From assembly GCF_051846915.1 (NCBI RefSeq), contig NZ_JBPYCR010000012.1, positions 1-64,000 on the forward strand: DNA of 64,000 nucleotides. Reading direction: 5' to 3'. Positions 18,193-26,443 of the stretch are shown here, piece by piece. The first letter of the stretch is position 1; every line of letters begins with the position of its first letter. The stretch is from JBPYCR01 sp051846915. GTDB taxonomy: Bacteria; Bacillota; Bacilli; Bacillales; Amphibacillaceae. The notes beneath the pieces are model-generated. The model was not told the origin of the DNA. It did no database searches and saw only the letters and a program-made list of their open reading frames with translations. A program made the translations under genes and the position numbers.

Positions 18193-18735
18193 ATGTCAAA
18201 GCTACTAGGTGAACAAGTCAAGAAATTGAGGAAGAAAAAACAATTGACACTGAAGCAAGTTGCTGAAAAAACAGGTTTTTCCATTAGTTTTATTTCCCAG
18301 CTGGAACACTCTAAAACTTCAGCCACACTGGAATCTCTCAAAAAAATATCCGAAGCACTGGGAGTCACACCGAGTTATTTTTTCTCCGAAACGGAAGAGA
18401 AGCCAAAATCAAAAGTTATTCGTAACGTTTTAAGTACAACCAGTGGTGAGTCCAATAATTTTATTTATAAAGACCTTTCTGGAAATATAGAAAACCCGAT
18501 CCTGATGCCGAATTTAATTATTCTTAATCCCGGAGGCAATCGGGGAAGTAATCTCACTCATTCAGGACAGGAATTTTTATATGTGCTGGAAGGAACGCTA
18601 ACCGTATTAATAAAAAATGAGGCATACGATTTGAACCCGTATGATTGCATTTTAGTCGACTCTTCAACACCCCATTACTGGCTGAATAGAACGGATGAAC
18701 CGATCAAATTTCTCTGTGTATCTGCGAATGGGTAA
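18193..18735 (+). CDS. XRE-family regulator with cupin sensor domain (1)
   Basis: 180 aa from the ATG at 18193 (GTGGAGGAATT upstream; the ATG at 18166 is poorer). Residues 3-60 form a helix-turn-helix (LRKKKQLTLKQVAEKTGFS, SFISQLEHSKTSATLESL) and residues ~105-178 a cupin_2 barrel with HSGQEFLYVLEGTLTV. Such proteins bind DNA as dimers and sense a small ligand through the cupin. It is divergent from rocA, so control of rocA is the first guess; amino acid or polyamine catabolism is common for relatives. Paralogous to the protein at 37053-37589. Confidence 0.85.
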   Translation: MSKLLGEQVKKLRKKKQLTLKQVAEKTGFSISFISQLEHSKTSATLESLKKISEALGVTPSYFFSETEEKPKSKVIRNVLSTTSGESNNFIYKDLSGNIENPILMPNLIILNPGGNRGSNLTHSGQEFLYVLEGTLTVLIKNEAYDLNPYDCILVDSSTPHYWLNRTDEPIKFLCVSANG

Positions 18736-18841
18736 GTGAGTGTGCCTAGTAGGAATTTTATTATAAACAGTTATAATACCAATGCCCTTATTACTTTTAT
18801 TGTGTTCTAAACATCAGTTTTCACCTGTTTCCAATAACAGA

Positions 18842-18896
18842 TTCCTTTATTATGAATATGCTAGGTGACCCCTTTGCCTAATTCACAATAAAGGAA
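18842..18896. terminator. Long imperfect hairpin between convergent genes
   Basis: TTCCTTTATT (18842-18851) pairs with AATAAAGGAA (18887-18896), continued inwards by TGAAT/ATTCA and AGG/CCT after small mismatches. It sits between the stops of the XRE gene and the racemase-like gene and may end both transcripts, although no T-run follows directly. Confidence 0.55.
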
Positions 18897-18926
18897 CTAC
18901 TGAAAGCATTAAATTCACTTATAAGT

Positions 18927-20048
18927 TTATTGATCGACAATTACACGCAGTAAACGATCTGACCAACTACCTAAAACTTCATCTGAACTACTATCAATCC
19001 AATTCGCTAATTCATTCGCGGACAAGTGTTGGTCCCCTTGATATCCCAAAACAACTACTTCATCCCCAACCGATACATCTTCTATGTCCGTTACATTCAA
19101 TAACGCCTGATCAAGGGAAATGGCTCCTACAATTTTCGCTTTTTTACCATTTACAAGCGCGTATCCTTCTTTAGCATAACCTCTTTTATACCCGTTGCTA
19201 TGGCCAAGTGGAATAAGAGCTATTTTTTCATCTCTACTCGTAATATAGTTGCCCCCGTAACCGATCGGAGTACCTTTAGAAATGTTTTTTATTTGAACAA
19301 TTTGAGACGCTATTGTTAAAACGGGTTTTAGTTTTTTAAAGTTTTCATCATCTATTGGGGGATAACCAAACAACCCTATTCCAACTCGCACCATATCAAG
19401 ATGATACTTCTTTCGAAAGACTACAGCCGTTCCTCCAATATGTTTAATTTGAAATGTAAATCCTAAAGCGGATAATTCATTAACAACATGATTAAATGTA
19501 TTAAACTGTTCATCCGTTGTGTACCAGTCTGCGATATCTGCATTTGAAAAATGAGAATAAATTCCTTCCCATTTTATATTTGGAGCATAATACCACTCTT
19601 CACAAAATGCTATAATGTCTTCAGGCAATATACCATATCTGTGTAGACCCGTATCCAGCTTCAAATGAACAGATACTGTTTTATTGGTTTGAACCGCTAA
19701 CTTGGAGACTTCCGATAATAAGGCTTCGGCTGATATAGTTGTGGTTAAATTATAATTTACTATTTCCTTTGCTTGATTTGGTAAAGCAGACCCAAGCACA
19801 AGAATCGGAACATCAATGCCTTTTTCTCTTAAAAAAACACCCTCCTCAACAGTTGTAACAGCGAGCCTATTTATACCTTCGTCTATTAAAATATTGCTTA
19901 TGGATAGAATATCGTGCCCAGTAGCATTCGCTTTTACTACCCCTAATAGTATTTTGGGTTCTATTTCCTTCTTAATAATATTTATATTTTGTTTAAGTAA
20001 TGGCAAACTAATTCGCATTTGAGTTGTTTTGAAATAAAGTTCTGACAA
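18927..20048 (-). CDS. Alanine racemase-family PLP protein with altered active site
   Basis: 373 aa, fold type III PLP enzyme with the N-terminal barrel and C-terminal beta domain of alanine racemase. The PLP lysine is present (VVKAN, Lys39), as are the His of YSHFSNAD and the Arg of MVRVGIG. Key residues of true Alr are not: VVKANAYGHG reads ANATGHD (Thr43), the base tyrosine of GYADG is histidine (LGHSNGYKRG, His283), CMDQ is SLDQ, and the C-terminal Tyr-Arg block is SDRLLR. It may act on another amino acid or by another mechanism. Last gene after ortA-ortB, so processing of the D-alanine released by the thiolase is the natural guess. TTG start with AAGGAGG. Confidence 0.72.
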   Translation of the reverse strand: MSELYFKTTQMRISLPLLKQNINIIKKEIEPKILLGVVKANATGHDILSISNILIDEGINRLAVTTVEEGVFLREKGIDVPILVLGSALPNQAKEIVNYNLTTTISAEALLSEVSKLAVQTNKTVSVHLKLDTGLHRYGILPEDIIAFCEEWYYAPNIKWEGIYSHFSNADIADWYTTDEQFNTFNHVVNELSALGFTFQIKHIGGTAVVFRKKYHLDMVRVGIGLFGYPPIDDENFKKLKPVLTIASQIVQIKNISKGTPIGYGGNYITSRDEKIALIPLGHSNGYKRGYAKEGYALVNGKKAKIVGAISLDQALLNVTDIEDVSVGDEVVVLGYQGDQHLSANELANWIDSSSDEVLGSWSDRLLRVIVDQ

Positions 20049-20100
20049 AGATTGAACCTCCTTACCTATACTTTGTTCATTTTAAACGTAAATGTACCGC

Positions 20101-21510
20101 TTAGTGCTCCAATGAATTGCTTGACAACAGGTTTTCAACAAACGCTCGATTCTTATTTATTTCCGCTGCGATAAATTCGATCTCGGCCTGATTTAATTTC
20201 GAATAATTAACAGTTTTGAGTAGCCTTCTTAAATAGGATTTTCTTAATTTATCCAAATCAACTTCTTTTGTTTTCAACTGAGACGGATGATCAGGTATGA
20301 TGATATTTTTTCCTGGCATATTATTCTCTGGATGTCCTCGGCGTATTTCAATCCCATTTTGACGGGCAAATGTTAACTGAGCAGTTGGGTGTTTTCCGGC
20401 ACCTGTATATTCTGTTTCTTGAACAACAATGATTTGATCCTCATCCATTTCTTGCGCCAAAGAAACAGCTGCAGCTAAAGAAGTATTTCCCGCAGGTCCT
20501 CGCTCAAGGCCCTCTAATTGTGCCAGCATTTCAGTTGTATAAAACACTTCTCCTTGTGAGACAAGCACATAACGATCAAGATACCTTAAAGGTCTAGCCG
20601 CATTTCGAGGTACATCTACGCGATCGGGGTCAACTGAAAACGGCATACCAAATCCCGTATGGCCAGTCGTAAATGACTTTTTATTAAAGTCTTTATCGCT
20701 CGCCATATGAAGCCCCGTTAAGTCGACACTAGCTCCAATAACTTGTGTTTTTGCAGCTCCCGCTTTTAATAACCCTCGAGCTGTACCTGTTACATTTCCA
20801 CCACCTGCATGTGTAACGACAACAGCATCCGGATATTGATTAAAAGTTTCTTTTGAGTCTTCTGCAATTTCAAAACCTAATGTTTCAACACCTGCGACAG
20901 ATAAAGGAGAATACAAGGAGGCATTATAAAATCCTGTATCCCTTAACGTTTTTAATAGTTCATAAAACAACTCTGGCCCAACTGTTAACTGGTTTACTTC
21001 GGCACCATAAGCAAGACATGCTCTTGCTTTTTCAAGAATTTCCGGTTGCCCAACCTTCCTGCTATCAAACGCTTCTTGTAAAATAATCGCTTTTAGCCCA
21101 TACATCGCCGCTTGTGAAGCAACTGCTGCACCGTAATTCCCGCTCGTTGCACAAATAACACCTTCATAACTTTTTTTCATTGCGTCATAAACGGAAACGG
21201 ATGATCTCCTGTCTTTAAAACTACCGGAAGGATTACACGCTTCATCTTTCACAAAAATTTTTGCCCCATATCCCTTTTTGGATAGTTTTTTTATTAATTG
21301 ATTAATATTTTTCAATTCAATGAATGGGGTTTCTCCGACTTTAGCGTTTTTTTGAATCTCTTTTATTTGTTTTATAGAGTAAGGATGGCTTTTCATCATG
21401 CCTTCATAATCAAACCCAATATGTTCATATTCGAAATCATCATAATCCATCCCTATTGACTGTTTAATAATAGACTTCTGATCACCTTTAATAGATTCTA
21501 ACAAATTCAC
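20101..21510 (-). CDS. ortB: 2-amino-4-oxopentanoate thiolase, PLP subunit OrtB
   Basis: 469 aa, threonine synthase/fold type II PLP protein that matches OrtB of ornithine-fermenting clostridia. With OrtA and CoA it cleaves 2-amino-4-oxopentanoate to acetyl-CoA and D-alanine. PLP lysine is Lys99 in ACNPSGSFKDRRS; further family blocks are ICATSGNYGAAVASQAA, VVTHAGGGNVTGTARG and GPAGNTSLAAA. GTG start with AAAGGAG inside the end of ortA, three bases after its stop. No ornithine aminomutase (OraS/OraE) or 2,4-diaminopentanoate dehydrogenase (Ord) is visible in the window, so its substrate must come by another way or from elsewhere. Real substrate is therefore uncertain. Confidence 0.82.
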   Translation of the reverse strand: MNLLESIKGDQKSIIKQSIGMDYDDFEYEHIGFDYEGMMKSHPYSIKQIKEIQKNAKVGETPFIELKNINQLIKKLSKKGYGAKIFVKDEACNPSGSFKDRRSSVSVYDAMKKSYEGVICATSGNYGAAVASQAAMYGLKAIILQEAFDSRKVGQPEILEKARACLAYGAEVNQLTVGPELFYELLKTLRDTGFYNASLYSPLSVAGVETLGFEIAEDSKETFNQYPDAVVVTHAGGGNVTGTARGLLKAGAAKTQVIGASVDLTGLHMASDKDFNKKSFTTGHTGFGMPFSVDPDRVDVPRNAARPLRYLDRYVLVSQGEVFYTTEMLAQLEGLERGPAGNTSLAAAVSLAQEMDEDQIIVVQETEYTGAGKHPTAQLTFARQNGIEIRRGHPENNMPGKNIIIPDHPSQLKTKEVDLDKLRKSYLRRLLKTVNYSKLNQAEIEFIAAEINKNRAFVENLLSSNSLEH

Positions 21511-21513
21511 TAT

Positions 21514-21819
21514 TTACACTCCTTTTGTCATAAATTTTCTCAGTTCGGAGCCAATTATTAGTAATTCTGGCATTGGATGGCCAAAGTCATGTTCAAACTT
21601 GGGAGACAGATTAATCAACTTCCCTTGAATTTTTCGATTGGTTTGTGTTCTCACTTGAACTTGATCTCCTAAAGCTCCATTTTCATTAATAAGATAACCT
21701 TGTACATATGATAATAACGGTACATTTGAAGTTTCTTTCGGAAGAGTATCCGCTCTTTCAGAAGGTTTCAAGAGTAATACTTCGACTTCAACCCAATCAT
21801 TTTTCGATGCTTTTGTCAT
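21514..21819 (-). CDS. ortA: 2-amino-4-oxopentanoate thiolase, small subunit OrtA
   Basis: 101 aa, the normal size of OrtA, which pairs with the PLP subunit OrtB. Family-like blocks: NDWVEVEVLLLKPSERA at the start, VPLLSYVQGYLI, GDQVQVRTQTNRKIQGKLI, and FEHDFGHPMPELLIIG near the end. AGGAGG lies 11 bases before the ATG. Directly upstream of ortB with three bases between, consistent with equimolar subunits. The assignment rests on remembered OrtA sequences and on the OrtB neighbour. First gene of an ortA-ortB-racemase operon. Confidence 0.8.
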   Translation of the reverse strand: MTKASKNDWVEVEVLLLKPSERADTLPKETSNVPLLSYVQGYLINENGALGDQVQVRTQTNRKIQGKLINLSPKFEHDFGHPMPELLIIGSELRKFMTKGV

Positions 21820-22118
21820 CGTGTTGTTACCTCCTATTAAAATTTCCTTACAATTTTAATTGATTCGTTTCCGTTGAAATTAACGGTCTCTTTTCTTCAA
21901 TAACCTCATCCACATTCCATTCAAGTAGTACTGGAATCATATGTAAAGACTGTGGAAATCCTATGTGACCCGCTATTTCCCCAATTCTTTCTTTTTCTTG
22001 CTATTAATTAACTTTTTAAAAATCGGATATAACTTTTCCAAAAATCGCCTTCGCCACTACCTTAAATTTTATTAGTGCATATTCACCACAGAATTGTTAG
22101 AGAGAATAAGTGCCTAAT
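21820..22118. other. Upstream region of ortA
   Basis: About 300 bases without a gene, presumed to hold the ort operon promoter on the minus strand. I see no riboswitch-like fold, no cre-like box and no clear -35/-10 pair that stands out from the AT-rich background. Confidence 0.4.
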
Positions 22119-22160
22119 AAAATCCGCATGATTAGAAACTTCCCTAATCATGCGGATTTT
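22119..22160. terminator. Strong terminator after the chromate-type transporter genes
   Basis: A perfect 17-bp stem: AAAATCCGCATGATTAG (22119-22135) with CTAATCATGCGGATTTT (22144-22160) and an eight-base loop. It ends the minus-strand transcript of the gene at 22169 and insulates the ort operon. Confidence 0.9.
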
Positions 22161-22168
22161 ACTAAGCT

Positions 22169-22699
22169 TTATCCCAAAAATATGCCGCCATACAATAGCG
22201 CGCCGAGTACAACAAATGTTGGGCTAACATTTCTTTTTTCCAATAATATATATCCTCCCACAATTAAAATAATCGTATGAATCCAACCAACTTGAACATA
22301 AGAGTCGAAGAAAAAGTTATACGTCATAACTCCTAGTAGTACGGCAATGGTGGGGCGGACAATTTGTGTCAGTTTTTTCATTTTTGGTGAATCTTTATAC
22401 TTTAACAAAAACCCAATTAATGTAATCATCATGATTAGCGATGGCGCTACCGTACCAAATAGACCAATAATAGCACCAAGAATGCCACCTTGTTCATACC
22501 CTATATACGCAGCTAGTTTGGTGGAAATGGGGCCCGGCAAACCATTCCCCAACGCAACCATTTCACTATACTCGGAAGTTGTAAACCAACCGTAACGGTG
22601 AACCACCTCATGTTCGAGTAAGGGTATTGTTGCCGGGCCACCACCATATCCCAATAAGTTGGCAATAAAATTCGCCATAAATATTTTCCAATAAATCAT
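22169..22699 (-). CDS. Chromate transporter-family half protein (A)
   Basis: 176 aa, one ChrA-type domain, like B. subtilis YwrA/YwrB-type half transporters that work as a pair. Block LLGYGGGPATIPLLEHEVV and GNGLPGPISTKLAAYIGY are the family repeats; about five membrane segments follow. The ATG overlaps the stop of the upstream half (ATGA), so the two are translated together. Some pairs export chromate; others have no known substrate. Placement between catabolic operons hints at an organic anion, but that is inference. Confidence 0.85.
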   Translation of the reverse strand: MIYWKIFMANFIANLLGYGGGPATIPLLEHEVVHRYGWFTTSEYSEMVALGNGLPGPISTKLAAYIGYEQGGILGAIIGLFGTVAPSLIMMITLIGFLLKYKDSPKMKKLTQIVRPTIAVLLGVMTYNFFFDSYVQVGWIHTIILIVGGYILLEKRNVSPTFVVLGALLYGGIFLG

Positions 22700-23274
22700 G
22701 AGTTTCTCACCTGACGATCTTCTGTATTTTCTCGCTGTTCCTTTTTATTACCTTTAGTAGACAAGGCAAGTAAAATTAAGCCAATAATTAGAAAAGCAGG
22801 ATGGATACCTAGTAATTCCATTGCTACAATACTAATAACCGTTAATACGATGGTCGATAACCAACCTAACAATTTTTTTGATTTTTTGATAAAGTCCCAA
22901 GCCAAGATTCCGATCATAACTCCGGCAATTGGTAAGACACCTCTTGACATTCCTTGTACCATAGAATTATCCTTATAAGCATTCAATACCGTTAGCAGAA
23001 GTGTCATCAGTAAAGCCGTTGGAAGCACAGTAGCAGAAATACAATTTACTAGCCCCCAAAATCCAGCAAGTCGCCACCCAATATAGCCTGATAGTTTTGT
23101 GTTAATTGGGCCTGGTAACGTATTCGCAAGGGCTAATACGTCGGAAAACTCATCATCACCCATCCATTTAAATGTTTTTACTACTTCTTTATGCATTAAT
23201 GGAATCGCCGAAAGCCCTCCTCCATATCCAAGCATCCCTGCACGGAAAAAGGCTATAAATAAATCCTTGTGCAT
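22696..23274 (-). CDS. Chromate transporter-family half protein (B)
   Basis: About 192 aa from the ATG at 23274 (AAAGGT nine bases upstream; the ATG at 23307 is poorly supported). Single ChrA-type domain with MLGYGGGLSAIPLMHKEVV, ANTLPGPINTKLSGYIGW and about five membrane segments, ending in a basic Lys/Arg/Asn tail. It is the partner of the gene at 22169-22699. No ChrR-like or regulatory gene accompanies them. Confidence 0.85.
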   Translation of the reverse strand: MHKDLFIAFFRAGMLGYGGGLSAIPLMHKEVVKTFKWMGDDEFSDVLALANTLPGPINTKLSGYIGWRLAGFWGLVNCISATVLPTALLMTLLLTVLNAYKDNSMVQGMSRGVLPIAGVMIGILAWDFIKKSKKLLGWLSTIVLTVISIVAMELLGIHPAFLIIGLILLALSTKGNKKEQRENTEDRQVRNS

Positions 23275-23553
23275 TACATCACTACCTTTGTTCATCAGAC
23301 TCATCACTCGATAGTAAACTATTCCTTTGATTTGTTAAAATATAAAATAATTCCTAAATAGAGCCCTGGGATACCATTACCTGAAATTCTAGTAGTAAAG
23401 TATGCACAGATTATAAACATTAAGGGGGTCACTGTGTATAAGAATCGATACAAATGGAACTTCAACTACCATATGTTAAACCGTTTAAAGGACAATAAGT
23501 ACCCCAGGCTGTTTTCATTCTTCATTTATTTTAAACAATGTACATACAGTAAA

Positions 23554-24357
23554 TTAATCAAACTCCAAAATATTTTCCAGGCCATAGATAAATGAATCTA
23601 CTTCCATTACATTTCGGATTGCCATATATATCCCTTCCATAAAAGAATCACGATGGAAAGAATCATGTTTAATTGTCAACAATTGACTTGTGCCGCCAAA
23701 GATAACTTCTTGTTGAGCCATCAAACCTGGAAGTCTTACACTGTGAACTTTCAATCCATCAATATCTCCACCACGAGCTCCTTCAATTGTTTCATACTCG
23801 TCGGGATGTCCTTGAGCTGTCTTTTTTCGGCTTTCTTTAATTAAATCAACTGTTTTCATTAAAGAACCTGAGGGAGCATCTATTTTTTGATCGTGATGCT
23901 TCTCTATTATTTCTACATTCGGGAAATATTTGGCTGCTATTTTTGAAAACTGCATCATCAATACTGCCCCTAAAGCAAAATTTGGAGCAATGATACAACC
24001 TGTTTTATTTTCCTTCGCTACTTCATTCAACCGCTGCAGTTGCTCATTTGTAAAGCCTGATGTTCCAACAACAGGACGTACATGATGCTGTAATGCTACT
24101 AAAGTGTTCTCAAATCCAGAAGCTGGAACAGTTAAATCCAATAAAACGTCTGGCTGTACTTCCTCTAAACACTGTACAGGATTCTCATATACGGGAATAT
24201 CCAAATCAAAAGAATCGTGTATATCCTTTAATTTCATACCATCATTTTTCCGATCAATACAAGCAACCAATTTAAGGTCTTCCTTTTCCTCAATCATTTT
24301 GATTGCTTCAGTTCCCATCCTTCCACGGGGACCAGCTAAAACTACATTAATTGACAT
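23554..24357 (-). CDS. dapB: DapB-family 4-hydroxy-tetrahydrodipicolinate reductase
   Basis: 267 aa, full length. NAD(P)H-binding VVLAGPRGRMG at residues 5-15 and the catalytic stretch IEKHHDQKIDAPSG with His154/His155 and Lys158, as in true DapB of Bacillus, which reduces the dihydrodipicolinate precursor in lysine and diaminopimelate synthesis. In Bacillus dapB normally sits in a different operon (with mgsA and bshB genes). Here it follows a TRAP transporter and the EutA-like gene with no other lysine gene nearby. It may be a second copy recruited for catabolism. Whether another dapB exists in this genome cannot be seen. Confidence 0.83.
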   Translation of the reverse strand: MSINVVLAGPRGRMGTEAIKMIEEKEDLKLVACIDRKNDGMKLKDIHDSFDLDIPVYENPVQCLEEVQPDVLLDLTVPASGFENTLVALQHHVRPVVGTSGFTNEQLQRLNEVAKENKTGCIIAPNFALGAVLMMQFSKIAAKYFPNVEIIEKHHDQKIDAPSGSLMKTVDLIKESRKKTAQGHPDEYETIEGARGGDIDGLKVHSVRLPGLMAQQEVIFGGTSQLLTIKHDSFHRDSFMEGIYMAIRNVMEVDSFIYGLENILEFD

Positions 24358-24454
24358 AATCTATTTACTCCTCTCAGTTGAATTTCACTTTATCTGTATA
24401 GTCTGTAAATACGAAGGCGATAAAGACATATTACTGCCTCAGTAAAAGCATAGA

Positions 24455-25183
24455 TTAATGTTCAAACAGCTTTCCAAAACCCTTGACATTGTCCTCAATA
24501 CCAGCAAGCCTTAAACAATTCCAGAAACTTGCTTGATTACTTGTTATTACAGGTTTATTGACCTTTTCTTCAATAGTTGCAACGACTTCAGTCGAACGCA
24601 AAGCACCACAGCTTAAAAAGATAGCTTCTGCTTCAGGATGATCGAGAGAAATAGCAAAATCAACCAATTCCTCCGGCGATACGTTATTCATTTCTACATC
24701 TGTTTTTAGGTTCAAACCTTTAATATGAAGAACATCAAAACCTTTATCTTTTAAAAATTTGCTTTCCAGTTCGTTAATATCATTCGTATAGGCTGTTCCT
24801 ACTGCAATTCTTCGTACATTCAATGTGTGAAGCGCATTAACAACGCCTGAGATCATAGTTGTACCTTTCACTTCTGGGCGCTTTTCTTCTATCTTATTTA
24901 TGACTTTCTCTTCACCTATGACAAAGCTACCAGAAGTACAGTTATAGCAAATAACACTCAATTCTTCCCGACCTGGCATCAAAGTATCTACGGAAGATCC
25001 AATGCTTTTTTCCATGCCGGAGAGGTTTTTTATGCTTACTTCCGTTCCCATTGGAATTCTAGTAAAATGAAGAAACACGCCATCTGGCTTCATCGAAAAC
25101 ATATCATTTTCAATGATACCTGCATTGGCTATAGCAAGGAAGCCAATGCGGGTACGTATAAGATTATTTTTAGTGACTGCCAT
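24455..25183 (-). CDS. EutA-like maleate isomerase/Asp-Glu racemase-fold enzyme
   Basis: 242 aa of the arylmalonate decarboxylase/maleate cis-trans isomerase group, which includes the ectoine utilisation protein EutA. Two cysteines expected for the two-site mechanism are present: VICYNCTSGSF (Cys82) and IFLSCGALRS (Cys192). Racemisation or cis-trans isomerisation of a small dicarboxylate-type substrate is the known chemistry of the fold. It starts 12 bases after the TRAP binding protein gene and is followed by the dapB-like gene, so it acts on what the transporter brings in. EutA assignment is supported by DoeA/EutD in the next transcription unit but is not certain. Confidence 0.72.
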   Translation of the reverse strand: MAVTKNNLIRTRIGFLAIANAGIIENDMFSMKPDGVFLHFTRIPMGTEVSIKNLSGMEKSIGSSVDTLMPGREELSVICYNCTSGSFVIGEEKVINKIEEKRPEVKGTTMISGVVNALHTLNVRRIAVGTAYTNDINELESKFLKDKGFDVLHIKGLNLKTDVEMNNVSPEELVDFAISLDHPEAEAIFLSCGALRSTEVVATIEEKVNKPVITSNQASFWNCLRLAGIEDNVKGFGKLFEH

Positions 25184-25195
25184 TTTACAATCCCC

Positions 25196-26266
25196 TTATT
25201 CGATTACTCCAATTTCTTTATAATATTTTTCTGCTCCTGGATGAAGTGGAACCTGACCTAAGTTATTTGCAGCTTCTTCCTTATCATAATAATCCATGGC
25301 TGCATGAACAGAAGTAAATCGGTCTTCATTTTCATTAAGTCCTTTTACCATTTCATAAACAACATTTTCAGGCAATTCATTATTAACCAAAATAACGTTA
25401 GGAGCAGTAGCAACCTTTATATCTTCATCGCCATTAACTGCTTTCTCGTAAGTTCCAGCAGGTATTGTCTTTTCAGGAAAACTATGCTCTTCCAAGTGTG
25501 AAATTAAGTCATCCGGAAACTCTAGTAGTCTTAAATCACGACTAATCGAAGCATCTGTAATCGAAGATCCTGGTAAACCAGATAAAGCAAATATCGCATC
25601 TACGTTAGAGTTTTTAAACTGTTCTGCCTGTTCTGCATAACTACCATGAAAAAAGTCTACACCATTTGCTTCCATATCTTCATAGGATGTGTCGTAAAAC
25701 TCCATCATTGTTTGGAAAATATAGTCGTCTGAACCAGATGGTGGTGTAATAGCGATTTTAATATTTCCTTTTTCAAATATTTCTTCTAAAGATTCATATT
25801 CATGATCAGCAGCAATAACAAAATGGAAAGTACTATCTCCTAAACCACTCGCTATCGCACTGATATTACTACGCTCCTGTTTAAATGGCTCTGAGCCTTC
25901 GAGTGCTTGATTTGCAAAGAAAGCCATATTCCATGCTATATCTGCTTCACCTTCATCAACGAGAGCAATGTTCTGAACGGTGCCTCCTGGAATTGCTTTT
26001 ATATTGAAGTTATCGTCGTATTCCTTTAATAGAGAGGCAAATCCACCACCTGCTCCATACCAAACGCCACCTTGGGATCCAGTTACCCAGCTCAGTTCAA
26101 CTGGCTCCGTCAGTCCTTCTGACGAACCATCACTTGCTTCATTGCTTTCTGCTTCATTATTGTTTGATTGTGCATCTGAAGAAGTATTTTCCTCATTTCC
26201 TCCTCCACAAGCGGTTAGTAAGAGTGCAAATATTAACACAATAGCTCCTAGTATAACTTTTCTCAT
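25196..26266 (-). CDS. TAXI-family TRAP transporter substrate-binding lipoprotein
   Basis: 356 aa. Lipoprotein signal peptide with lipobox LLTAC (Cys at ~20), then an acidic Ser/Asn/Glu linker to ~55 and the TAXI binding domain (ELSWVTGSQGGVWYGAGGGF, KAIPGGTVQNIALVDEGEAD, ITPPSGSDDYIFQTMM). It catches the solute outside the membrane and delivers it to the fused permease encoded upstream. Substrates of TAXI proteins are mostly unknown, with glutamate/2-oxoglutarate in a few cases. Genomic context suggests an ectoine-like or other cyclic amino acid. AAAGGAG precedes the ATG. Confidence 0.88.
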   Translation of the reverse strand: MRKVILGAIVLIFALLLTACGGGNEENTSSDAQSNNNEAESNEASDGSSEGLTEPVELSWVTGSQGGVWYGAGGGFASLLKEYDDNFNIKAIPGGTVQNIALVDEGEADIAWNMAFFANQALEGSEPFKQERSNISAIASGLGDSTFHFVIAADHEYESLEEIFEKGNIKIAITPPSGSDDYIFQTMMEFYDTSYEDMEANGVDFFHGSYAEQAEQFKNSNVDAIFALSGLPGSSITDASISRDLRLLEFPDDLISHLEEHSFPEKTIPAGTYEKAVNGDEDIKVATAPNVILVNNELPENVVYEMVKGLNENEDRFTSVHAAMDYYDKEEAANNLGQVPLHPGAEKYYKEIGVIE

Positions 26267-26443
26267 TTTCCTAGCTCCTTTTTGTTTTTATTAGCAGTTA
26301 AGATGGTGTTAAACTTTCTTGCTGTTCACTAGCAAATACCATCAAAATCCAGTACTAGTTCATCTTGTGTGACGTAAACACTACTTATCCGCTATCTTCG
26401 CTTATTAGACTTGCTAATCGGCGAGCTTTCTTTATGATAAAAG

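Noticed and set aside
22169..23274. Chromate resistance determinant
   Set aside because: Half-size ChrA proteins are common without chromate resistance, and no chrR/chrB regulator is present. Substrate left open.
23434..23595. Plus-strand 53-aa frame with GTG start and GGGGGT upstream
   Set aside because: It overlaps the 3' end of the dapB-like gene in antisense, product is unlike any family and the gap also has to hold the chr promoter. Possible but not supported enough.
23554..24357. Calling this gene ord (2,4-diaminopentanoate dehydrogenase)
   Set aside because: Context next to ortAB is tempting, but the length (267 aa) and the EKHHDQKIDAPSG active site are those of DapB. Ord is longer as I recall it. 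Kept as DapB-family with an open substrate.
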